A DNA stretch of 45,585 bases, from the NCBI RefSeq assembly GCF_000967965.1, contig NZ_LACC01000007.1, positions 70,433-116,017 on the forward strand, read 5' to 3'. Below the pieces are notes generated by a model. It was not told the origin of the DNA. It made no database searches and worked only from the letters and a program-made list of their open reading frames with translations. This DNA is from Pseudomonas fluorescens (GTDB taxonomy: Bacteria > Pseudomonadota > Gammaproteobacteria > Pseudomonadales > Pseudomonadaceae). Below, piece after piece: positions 39,043 through 45,585 of the stretch. A program made the translations under genes and the position numbers. Numbering within the stretch: the stretch's first letter is position 1; the number at the start of each line of letters is the position of its first letter.

Positions 39043-40346
39043 CCCAACGTACCCTTGGCGAATGGCTCGCCTACCTTGAGCAGTTGCACCCTTCGGCCAT
39101 CGACATGGGCCTGGAGCGGTCGCAGCAGGTAGCGTCCCGCATGGGACTGGGCAAGCCGGCGCCTCGGGTGATCACGGTCACCGGGACCAACGGCAAGGGT
39201 TCCACCTGTGCGTTCGTGGCGTCCTTGCTGCGGGCCCAGGGCTTGAAAGTGGGGGTTTACAACTCCCCGCACCTGCTGCGTTACAACGAGCGGGTAACGG
39301 TCGATGGTGTCGAAGCCACGGATGCCGAGCTGTGCGAGGCCTTTGCCGCGGTAGAGGCCGGGCGCGGCGACACTTCCCTGACGTACTTCGAAATGGGCAC
39401 CCTGGCGGCATTCTGGCTGTTCCAGCGCTCCGGGCTCGATGCGGTGGTGCTGGAAGTCGGTCTGGGCGGTCGTCTGGATACGGTCAATGTGGTGGACGCC
39501 GACATGGCGCTGGTCACCAGCATCGGCGTCGATCATGCGGATTACCTGGGTGATACCCGAGAGTCCGTGGCCTTCGAGAAGGCCGGTATTTTCCGTAAGG
39601 GCGCGCCTGCGCTCTGTGGCGATCTGAATCCTCCACAACCTCTGCTGGACAAGGCGCGCGAGCTCAATTGCCCGTTTTTCCTGCGTGGGCGCGATTTTGA
39701 CCTCGGTGTGACCGATCACAACTGGCAATGGCGCGGTGTCGATAGGCAAGGGCGCGCGATTGAACTGCGCGACCTCCCACTGCTCGATCTGCCGATGGAA
39801 AACGCTGCGCTGGCGTTGCAGGCGTACCTGCTGCTCGGCTTGCCTTGGGTGGATGCGCAGATTATCGAGGCGCTGCGGGCAACGAAGGTGGTCGGTCGTC
39901 TGGATCGCCGTGAGTTCGAGTGGCAAGGCAAGCGCTTGAATCTATTGCTGGATGTGGGGCACAACCCCCATGCGGCGGAGTATCTGGCTCGTCGCCTGGC
40001 CAGTCGCCCGCCGGTCGGCAAGCGTCTGGCGGTGTTCGGGCTGCTGTCGGACAAAGACCTGGGTGGTGTTGTCGGCGAATTGAATGCTAGTGTCCAGCAC
40101 TGGGCCGTTGCACCCCTGGATTCGCCTCGGGCGCGTCCGGTTGCGGATTTGCACGATGCGTTGCAAGGTCTTGGTGCGTCGGTTACATCATACGGCAGCG
40201 TAGCGGCCGCCCTGGAAGGGCAATGCGCGCAGGCCTCGAACGACGACGAAATCCTGTTGTTCGGATCATTTTATTGTGTCGCCGAGGCCCTTGAATGGCT
40301 GGCCCGGCGCTCCACGGAGGAAGCGGCAAATGGCATTGCTGGATAA
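39039..40346 (+). CDS. folC: Dihydrofolate/folylpolyglutamate synthase
   Basis: A bifunctional enzyme that adds glutamate to dihydropteroate and to folates. The 435-residue ligase has the P-loop [10 protein letters not shown] (47-56), the omega-loop segment [13 protein letters not shown], and the C-terminal Mur-ligase domain with [13 protein letters not shown]. It is coupled to accD (4-base overlap) and overlaps the SPOR gene by 17 bases, the conserved Pseudomonas order. Confidence 0.96.
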   Translation: MTQRTLGEWLAYLEQLHPSAIDMGLERSQQVASRMGLGKPAPRVITVTGTNGKGSTCAFVASLLRAQGLKVGVYNSPHLLRYNERVTVDGVEATDAELCEAFAAVEAGRGDTSLTYFEMGTLAAFWLFQRSGLDAVVLEVGLGGRLDTVNVVDADMALVTSIGVDHADYLGDTRESVAFEKAGIFRKGAPALCGDLNPPQPLLDKARELNCPFFLRGRDFDLGVTDHNWQWRGVDRQGRAIELRDLPLLDLPMENAALALQAYLLLGLPWVDAQIIEALRATKVVGRLDRREFEWQGKRLNLLLDVGHNPHAAEYLARRLASRPPVGKRLAVFGLLSDKDLGGVVGELNASVQHWAVAPLDSPRARPVADLHDALQGLGASVTSYGSVAAALEGQCAQASNDDEILLFGSFYCVAEALEWLARRSTEEAANGIAG

Positions 40347-40992
40347 GGCATACAAACAGCGCATGGTTGGCGCCCTGGTATTGGTCGCGCTGGCGGTGAT
40401 TTTTCTGCCGATGCTGTTTTCCCGCCAGGACGAACAGCGCCAGGTGACGGTCGAAGCGCCTGCGGCTCCGCAGGCGCCAGCGATGCCCCAGGTACAGGTC
40501 GAGCCGGTGGTGGTGCCTGAACCACAAACGCTGCCTCAGGAACCTGTGCCGAGCGATGACGAAATCGCCCAGCAGGAATCGGCGGTGCCAACTGCACCAG
40601 TTGCACCCGTTGCTCCAGCGCCAGCAGCCAAGCCGGCTGCACCTGCGCCGGTCCCGGCTTTGGCGGCTAAACCTGCAACGGCGCCTGCCCAGCCGATCAC
40701 CGCGGCACCGGGCAAGCCGGACACCACGCAAAGCCGTGTCGATGCCAATGGTTTGTCTGTCAGCTGGTCGGTGCAGCTGGCCAGCCTGTCGAGCCGTGAA
40801 AGCGCGGAAAAGCTTCAGAAAACCCTGCGCAGCCAGGGCTACAACGCCTACATCCGTACCGCCGACGGCAAAAACCGGGTGTTTGTCGGGCCGTTGATCG
40901 AGCGCGCTGAAGCCGACCGGCTGCGTGACTTGCTGAACCGCCAGCAGAACCTCAAGGGGTTTGTGGTGCGCTTTCAGCCGGAACGTGGCTAA
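40330..40992 (+). CDS. SPOR-domain inner-membrane protein
   Basis: The 220-residue DedD-like protein has a short cytosolic start, one membrane span (about 13-31, VGALVLVALAVIFLPMLF), a long Ala/Pro-rich periplasmic linker (about 40-145) and a C-terminal SPOR domain (about 150-218, VQLASLSSRESAEKLQKTLR, then VFVGPLIERAEADRLRDLL). SPOR domains bind peptidoglycan at the division septum. I chose ATG 40330 with GGAGGA upstream; an upstream frame inside folC is not family-like. The position after folC matches DedD of other proteobacteria. Confidence 0.92.
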   Translation: MALLDKAYKQRMVGALVLVALAVIFLPMLFSRQDEQRQVTVEAPAAPQAPAMPQVQVEPVVVPEPQTLPQEPVPSDDEIAQQESAVPTAPVAPVAPAPAAKPAAPAPVPALAAKPATAPAQPITAAPGKPDTTQSRVDANGLSVSWSVQLASLSSRESAEKLQKTLRSQGYNAYIRTADGKNRVFVGPLIERAEADRLRDLLNRQQNLKGFVVRFQPERG

Positions 40993-41090
40993 AACTATCG
41001 CCTCGATATGAAATGCACTGACAATCGCAGCTTACCGATAAGCATGGGCTCTGCTAAAATGCGCCGCCTTATCCGTCTGTAGGCTGCACT

Positions 41091-41651
41091 GTGCCATTTA
41101 CCTGGGTTGACTGGGCGATCGTAGCAATCGTCGCCATCTCCGCATTGATCAGTCTGAGCCGCGGCTTCGTCAAAGAAGCACTGTCGCTGCTGACCTGGAT
41201 CATCGCAGGAGTCGTAGCCTGGATGTTCGGTGGCTCACTGTCCGAGTACCTCGGCGGGTACATTCAAACGCCTTCGGCACGTATAATCACGGGCTGTGCC
41301 ATCATGTTTGTCGCCACTTTAATCGTAGGCGCAATGATCAATTATCTTATCGGCGAACTGGTTCGTGTCACCGGGCTCTCCGGGACCGACCGATTCCTCG
41401 GAATGGCCTTCGGCGCCGCGCGTGGCGGGTTGCTGGTGGTCATCGCCGTCGGGCTGTTGAGCCTGGGGCCGGTACAGCAGGACGGGTGGTGGAAAGAGTC
41501 ACAGCTCGTGCCAAAATTTCTATTGGTTGCAGACTGGTCCAAAAACCTGATCCTCGGGTGGAGCAGTCAGTGGCTTGCCAGCGGAATCAGCGTACCCGCT
41601 GATATTCCGTTCAAGGAGCAACTCTTGCCGATGGCCAAAACGCCTCAGTGA
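41091..41651 (+). CDS. cvpA: CvpA family inner-membrane protein
   Basis: The 186-residue protein has four hydrophobic segments (about 5-23, 28-48, 62-84 and 100-125). CvpA is known from colicin V production and envelope phenotypes in enterobacteria; its molecular role is not established. The start is GTG 41091. It precedes purF by 41 bases, the conserved pairing, so the two are probably co-transcribed. A weak promoter, TAAAAT at 41055-41060, lies upstream. Confidence 0.94.
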   Translation: MPFTWVDWAIVAIVAISALISLSRGFVKEALSLLTWIIAGVVAWMFGGSLSEYLGGYIQTPSARIITGCAIMFVATLIVGAMINYLIGELVRVTGLSGTDRFLGMAFGAARGGLLVVIAVGLLSLGPVQQDGWWKESQLVPKFLLVADWSKNLILGWSSQWLASGISVPADIPFKEQLLPMAKTPQ

Positions 41652-41692
41652 GTAGTGCTCAGTTCAGATCCATTAAGTAGGGGTTGCGTCGC

Positions 41693-43198
41693 ATGTGTGG
41701 CATCGTCGGTATCGTCGGTAAGTCGAACGTCAATCAGGCGCTGTATGACGCGCTAACCGTCCTCCAGCACCGCGGCCAGGACGCTGCCGGTATCGTGACC
41801 AGCCATGATGGCCGGTTATTCCTGCGCAAGGACAACGGCCTGGTACGTGACGTGTTCCATCAGCGTCACATGCAGCGCCTGGTCGGTCACATGGGTATTG
41901 GCCATGTGCGTTATCCAACCGCGGGCAGCTCGACGTCGGCCGAGGCTCAACCGTTTTACGTCAACTCGCCTTACGGCATCACCTTGGCGCACAACGGTAA
42001 CCTGACCAACGTTGAACAACTGGCCAAGGAGATTTACGAATCTGACCTGCGCCACGTCAACACCAACTCCGATTCGGAAGTGCTGCTCAACGTGTTCGCG
42101 CACGAACTGGCCCAGCGCGGCAAGTTGCAGCCGACCGAAGAAGACGTTTTCGCCGCCGTCACCGACGTGCACAACCGTTGCGTCGGTGGTTATGCCGTCG
42201 TGGCGATGATCACCGGCTACGGCATCGTCGGCTTCCGCGACCCGCACGGTATCCGTCCGATCGTCTTCGGCCAGCGTCACACCGACGAAGGCGTCGAGTA
42301 CATGATCGCCTCGGAAAGCGTTTCCCTGGACGTGCTCGGCTTCACCCTGATTCGCGACCTGGCGCCGGGCGAAGCGGTCTACATCACTGAAGAGGGCAAG
42401 CTGTACACCCGTCAGTGCGCGACCAACCCGTCCCTGACACCGTGCATCTTCGAACACGTCTACCTGGCGCGTCCGGATTCGATCATCGACGGCGTGTCGG
42501 TCTACAAGGCCCGCCTGCGCATGGGTGAGAAACTGGCCGAGAAGATTCTGCGCGAGCGTCCGGATCACGACATCGACGTGGTTATCCCGATTCCGGACAC
42601 CAGCCGCACCGCTGCGCTGGAACTGGCGAACCACCTGGGCGTGAAGTTCCGCGAAGGCTTCGTGAAGAACCGCTACATCGGCCGGACCTTCATCATGCCG
42701 GGCCAGGCCGCGCGGAAAAAATCCGTACGCCAGAAGCTCAACGCCATCGAACTGGAATTCCGCGGCAAGAACGTGATGCTGGTGGACGACTCCATCGTTC
42801 GCGGCACCACGTGCAAGCAGATCATCCAGATGGCCCGCGAAGCCGGCGCCAAGAACGTCTACTTCTGCTCCGCGGCACCAGCGGTTCGCTACCCGAACGT
42901 CTACGGCATCGACATGCCGAGCGCTCACGAGCTGATCGCCCACAACCGTTCGACCCAGGACGTGGCTGACCTGATCGGCGCCGACTGGCTGATCTATCAG
43001 GACCTGCCTGACTTGATCGAAGCGGTCGGTGGCGGCAAGATCAAGATCGAAAAGTTCGATTGCGCGGTGTTCGACGGCCAGTACGTCACCGGCGACGTCG
43101 ACGAGGCTTACCTGAACAAGATCGAGCAGGCGCGCAACGATGCCTCCAAGGTCAAGACGCAGGCAGTCAGTGCGATCATCGATCTGTACAACAACTGA
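41693..43198 (+). CDS. purF: Amidophosphoribosyltransferase
   Basis: It catalyses the committed step of purine synthesis, PRPP plus glutamine to phosphoribosylamine. The 501-residue product starts MCGIVGIVG, so Cys2 becomes the N-terminal nucleophile of the glutaminase domain. The PRPP-binding motif [13 protein letters not shown] is at about 361-373. I chose ATG 41693 rather than TTG 41684, because Cys must follow the removed Met. There is no propeptide, as in E. coli. An intrinsic terminator follows. Confidence 0.98.
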   Translation: MCGIVGIVGKSNVNQALYDALTVLQHRGQDAAGIVTSHDGRLFLRKDNGLVRDVFHQRHMQRLVGHMGIGHVRYPTAGSSTSAEAQPFYVNSPYGITLAHNGNLTNVEQLAKEIYESDLRHVNTNSDSEVLLNVFAHELAQRGKLQPTEEDVFAAVTDVHNRCVGGYAVVAMITGYGIVGFRDPHGIRPIVFGQRHTDEGVEYMIASESVSLDVLGFTLIRDLAPGEAVYITEEGKLYTRQCATNPSLTPCIFEHVYLARPDSIIDGVSVYKARLRMGEKLAEKILRERPDHDIDVVIPIPDTSRTAALELANHLGVKFREGFVKNRYIGRTFIMPGQAARKKSVRQKLNAIELEFRGKNVMLVDDSIVRGTTCKQIIQMAREAGAKNVYFCSAAPAVRYPNVYGIDMPSAHELIAHNRSTQDVADLIGADWLIYQDLPDLIEAVGGGKIKIEKFDCAVFDGQYVTGDVDEAYLNKIEQARNDASKVKTQAVSAIIDLYNN

Positions 43199-43204
43199 GT
43201 AATT

Positions 43205-43227
43205 ACCGGCCCTGAGGGGCCGGTTTT
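43205..43227 (+). terminator. Terminator after purF
   Basis: ACCGGCCC, TGAG, GGGCCGGT followed by TTT, directly after the purF stop. Confidence 0.9.
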
Positions 43228-43271
43228 GTATCTGGCTTTTAATTTACGAGAATAGGGAAAGGAGTGACAGC

Positions 43272-44483
43272 ATGAGTCAGGATTGGGATGCCGGTCGGCT
43301 GGACAGCGACCTAGAAGGCGTAGCGTTCGATACCCTGGCCGTACGCGCCGGTCAGCACCGCACGCCGGAAGGCGAACACGGTGATCCGATGTTCTTCACT
43401 TCCAGCTACGTGTTCCGTACCGCCGCCGACGCCGCTGCGCGCTTCGCTGGCGAAGTGCCGGGCAACGTTTACTCGCGCTACACCAACCCGACCGTACGCG
43501 CCTTCGAAGAGCGCATTGCCGCCCTGGAAAGCGCTGAGCAAGCCGTGGCGACTGCCACCGGCATGGCCGCGATCATGGCCGTGGTGATGAGCCTGTGCAG
43601 CGCCGGTGATCATGTGCTGGTGTCGCGCAGCGTGTTCGGCTCGACCATCAGCCTGTTCGAGAAATACTTCAAGCGTTTTGGCATTGAAGTCGATTACGTG
43701 GCCCTGGCGGACTTGTCCGGCTGGGATGCGGCAATCAAGGCCAACACCAAATTGCTGTTTGTCGAGTCGCCGTCCAACCCGCTGGCCGAGTTGGTCGACA
43801 TCGCCGAGCTGTCGAAAATCGCCCACGCCAAAGGCGCGATGCTGGTGGTCGACAACTGCTTCTGCACCCCGGCCTTGCAGCAGCCGCTGAAAATGGGCGC
43901 GGACATCGTCGTGCACTCGGCCACCAAGTTCATCGACGGCCAGGGTCGTTGCATGGGTGGCGTGGTCGCCGGTCGTAGCGAGCAGATGAAAGAAGTGGTT
44001 GGATTCCTGCGTACCGCCGGTCCGACCCTGAGCCCGTTCAATGCCTGGATCTTCCTCAAAGGCTTGGAAACCCTGAACCTGCGGATGAAGGCCCATTGCG
44101 CCAACGCCCAGCAACTGGCCGAGTGGCTGGAGCAGCAGGAAGGCATCGAGAAAGTCCACTACGCCGGCCTCAAGAGCCATCCGCAGCACGAGCTGGCGCT
44201 GCGTCAGCAGAAGGGCTTCGGTGCGGTCGTCAGTTTTGAGGTCAAGGGCGGCAAAGAGGGCGCCTGGCGCTTTATCGATGCCACGCGCCTGATATCGATC
44301 ACCGCCAACCTGGGCGACAGCAAGACCACCATCACCCATCCGAGCACCACCTCCCATGGTCGCCTGGCGCCGCAGGAGCGGGAAGCGGCGGGCATTCGTG
44401 ACAGCCTGATCCGCGTAGCGGTCGGCCTGGAGGACGTGGCGGACTTGCAAGCCGATCTGGCACGCGGTCTGGCTGCGTTGTGA
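43272..44483 (+). CDS. metZ: O-succinylhomoserine sulfhydrylase
   Basis: It makes homocysteine directly from O-succinylhomoserine and sulfide in methionine synthesis, the Pseudomonas route. The 403-residue Cys/Met-metabolism PLP enzyme has the PLP lysine Lys219 ([16 protein letters not shown]), [20 protein letters not shown] and the C-terminal SVGLED-type motif (here [12 protein letters not shown]). The assignment to MetZ rather than MetB/MetC rests on the FIDGQGRC motif and on its place after purF. It shares GTGA with the next gene. Confidence 0.95.
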   Translation: MSQDWDAGRLDSDLEGVAFDTLAVRAGQHRTPEGEHGDPMFFTSSYVFRTAADAAARFAGEVPGNVYSRYTNPTVRAFEERIAALESAEQAVATATGMAAIMAVVMSLCSAGDHVLVSRSVFGSTISLFEKYFKRFGIEVDYVALADLSGWDAAIKANTKLLFVESPSNPLAELVDIAELSKIAHAKGAMLVVDNCFCTPALQQPLKMGADIVVHSATKFIDGQGRCMGGVVAGRSEQMKEVVGFLRTAGPTLSPFNAWIFLKGLETLNLRMKAHCANAQQLAEWLEQQEGIEKVHYAGLKSHPQHELALRQQKGFGAVVSFEVKGGKEGAWRFIDATRLISITANLGDSKTTITHPSTTSHGRLAPQEREAAGIRDSLIRVAVGLEDVADLQADLARGLAAL

Positions 44484-45256
44484 TCGAGTTGTCTACACCG
44501 ACCACTGGCTCAAATGGCCGCGTAGCGCTGGTGACCGGAGCTGCGCGGGGCATCGGCCTGGGGATCTCGGCCTGGCTGATCAGCGAAGGCTGGCAAGTCG
44601 TGTTGACGGACCTGAATCGGGAGCGCGGTTCGAAAGTGGCGAAAGTGCTGGGCGACAACGCCTGGTTCATCGCCATGGATGTCTCCAACGAGGGGCAAGT
44701 CGCGCTGGGCGTGGCCGAGGTGCTCGGCCAGTTCGGGCGCCTGGATGCGCTGGTATGCAACGCAGCGGTTGCCGATCCGCACAACATCACCCTGGAAAGC
44801 CTCGACCTGGCTCACTGGAATCGGGTGTTGGCGGTGAACCTCAGTGGGCCGATGTTGCTGGCCAAGCACTGTGCGCCGTACCTGCGCGCTCACAGCGGTG
44901 CCATCGTCAATCTGGTCTCGACCCGCGCGGGGCAGTCGGAACCCGACACAGAGGCCTATGCGGCGAGCAAGGGCGGTTTGTTGGCCCTGACGCATGCGTT
45001 GGCCATCAGTCTAGGTCCGGAGATCCGGGTCAATGCCGTCAGCCCTGGCTGGATCGACGCGCGCGATCCTTCGGTGCGACGTGCCGAGCCATTGAGCGAG
45101 GCCGATCATGCCCAGCATCCGGCGGGCAGGGTAGGGACGGTCGAGGACGTCGCGGCGATGGTGGCCTGGCTGCTGTCGAGAAACGCCGGGTTTGTAACCG
45201 GCCAGGAATTCGTGGTCGATGGCGGCATGACCAAGAAGATGATCTATGAGCAGTGA
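44480..45256 (+). CDS. SDR-family oxidoreductase
   Basis: A 258-residue classical short-chain dehydrogenase. The cofactor loop is [10 protein letters not shown] (19-28), the NAA(G)-type motif is CNAAVAD, and the catalytic Ser147, Tyr160 and Lys164 (STRAG...YAASK) are intact. The start is GTG 44480, overlapping the metZ stop, so translation is coupled. Its place after metZ is conserved in Pseudomonas as I recall, but the substrate is unknown. Asp44 after the second strand ([11 protein letters not shown]) favours NAD(H) over NADP(H). Confidence 0.9.
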   Translation: MIELSTPTTGSNGRVALVTGAARGIGLGISAWLISEGWQVVLTDLNRERGSKVAKVLGDNAWFIAMDVSNEGQVALGVAEVLGQFGRLDALVCNAAVADPHNITLESLDLAHWNRVLAVNLSGPMLLAKHCAPYLRAHSGAIVNLVSTRAGQSEPDTEAYAASKGGLLALTHALAISLGPEIRVNAVSPGWIDARDPSVRRAEPLSEADHAQHPAGRVGTVEDVAAMVAWLLSRNAGFVTGQEFVVDGGMTKKMIYEQ

Positions 45257-45257
45257 A

Positions 45258-45342
45258 CGGCAGCTTCACGCTTCAAGCTGCAAGTTAAAGCGTGACGGTG
45301 GTATGCCTGCTGTATGCGTATTTGCTTTTACTCGAAGCTTGA
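45258..45342. repeat. Imperfect inverted repeat of the CTTCAAGCT type
   Basis: CAGCTT...AAGCTG (45261-45280) forms a local hairpin, and the related GAAGCTTGAAGCTTGCCG lies at about 45333-45350 in inverse sense. Such CTTCAAGCT-rich repeats are common between Pseudomonas genes. It may also terminate metZ-SDR transcription. Confidence 0.4.
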
Positions 45343-45388
45343 AGCTTGCCGCTAAAAGCTGTTTTTGAAAAAAACTTCAATCCTGCTA

Positions 45389-45417
45389 TTGACTTAGGTT
45401 CGCTACCTGCGTAAATT
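45389..45417 (+). promoter_or_regulatory. Promoter of the tRNA-Val cluster
   Basis: TTGACT (45389-45394), a 17-base spacer and TAAATT (45412-45417) lie 22 bases before tRNA-Val. Confidence 0.7.
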
Positions 45418-45439
45418 TCGCGGCCTCGGAGATGCAAAC

Positions 45440-45515
45440 GGGTGATTAGCTCAGCTGGGAGAGCGTCTGCCTTACAAGCAGAATGTCGGCGGTTCGATCC
45501 CGTCATCACCCACCA
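45440..45515 (+). tRNA. tRNA-Val (TAC)
   Basis: 76 bases, GGGTGATTAGCTCAGCTGGG at the 5' end and CATCACCCACCA at the 3' end. The anticodon loop is CT-TAC-AA, and all four stems pair. Confidence 0.96.
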
Positions 45516-45568
45516 CTTCCGAGAGACTTGCGAAAGCAAGAGGTAGGCTGAAATGCCTCCACCGACGC

Positions 45569-45585
45569 GCAGCGGTAGTTCAGTC
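45569..45585 (+). tRNA. Partial tRNA at the window edge, probably tRNA-Asp
   Basis: GCAGCGG-TA-GTTCAGTC has the layout of a 7-base acceptor strand, T8-A9 and the start of a D stem, 53 bases after tRNA-Val. GTTCAGTC suits tRNA-Asp, but the anticodon lies outside the window. Confidence 0.6.

Overview
The window looks like a chromosome segment of a Pseudomonas of the fluorescens group. The gene order aminotransferase - uvrB - emrB/emrA - gltX - tRNA-Ala/tRNA-Glu pairs - TetR/hydrolase/thioesterase - dusC ... LysR/leuC-leuD-methyltransferase-leuB-asd-usg-fimV-truA-trpF-accD-folC-SPOR-cvpA-purF-metZ-SDR is the conserved Pseudomonas order. The high GC content, long antisense shadow frames and fluorescens-type REP elements agree with this. 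The assignment rests on sequence reading and remembered synteny, not on a database search.

Layout. (1) Positions 24-9603 form a probable small genomic island in the 3' part of a tRNA-Asn gene. An 18-base core (CACGACCTGGACTCGAAC) and flanking tRNA-downstream sequence occur at both ends. A P4-type tyrosine recombinase gene lies next to the intact tRNA. The cargo is one RND multidrug efflux system: an OprM/NodT-type outer-membrane lipoprotein divergent from tetR, then a membrane-fusion lipoprotein and an RND pump. A truncated thioesterase gene and about 1.1 kb of decayed sequence follow. Two near-identical 24-bp dyads (GTGAC-N14-GTCAC), one before each efflux transcription unit, are the probable TetR operators. 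(2) Positions 9580-18476 are core: tRNA-Asn, two small unknown genes, an aromatic/aspartate aminotransferase, uvrB, an EmrAB-type pump and gltX. (3) Positions 18617-19252 hold a duplicated tRNA-Ala(GGC)/tRNA-Glu(TTC) operon with its own promoter and terminator. (4) Positions 19336-25713 hold a TetR/hydrolase/thioesterase cluster, dusC, and a large five-PAS GGDEF-EAL protein. (5) Positions 25779-33312 hold the leucine branch (LysR regulator, leuC, leuD, leuB) with an embedded methyltransferase gene, then asd and its Usg paralogue, which has lost the catalytic cysteine. (6) Positions 33518-45256 hold fimV, truA, trpF, the accD-folC-SPOR cluster, cvpA-purF, and metZ with an overlapping SDR gene. 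The window ends in tRNA-Val(TAC) and the first bases of a further tRNA, probably Asp.

How the genes work together. Most of the window is housekeeping: amino-acid, purine, fatty-acid and folate metabolism, tRNA charging and modification, and DNA repair. The accessory part is the tRNA-Asn island with its efflux operon. I found no CRISPR array, intact insertion sequence, prophage structural gene or clearly new multi-gene system. The observations most worth a second look are the island boundaries and operators, the in-frame N-terminal gap in the integrase, the covarying spacer hairpins in the duplicated tRNA operon, and the REP pair inside the leu cluster.
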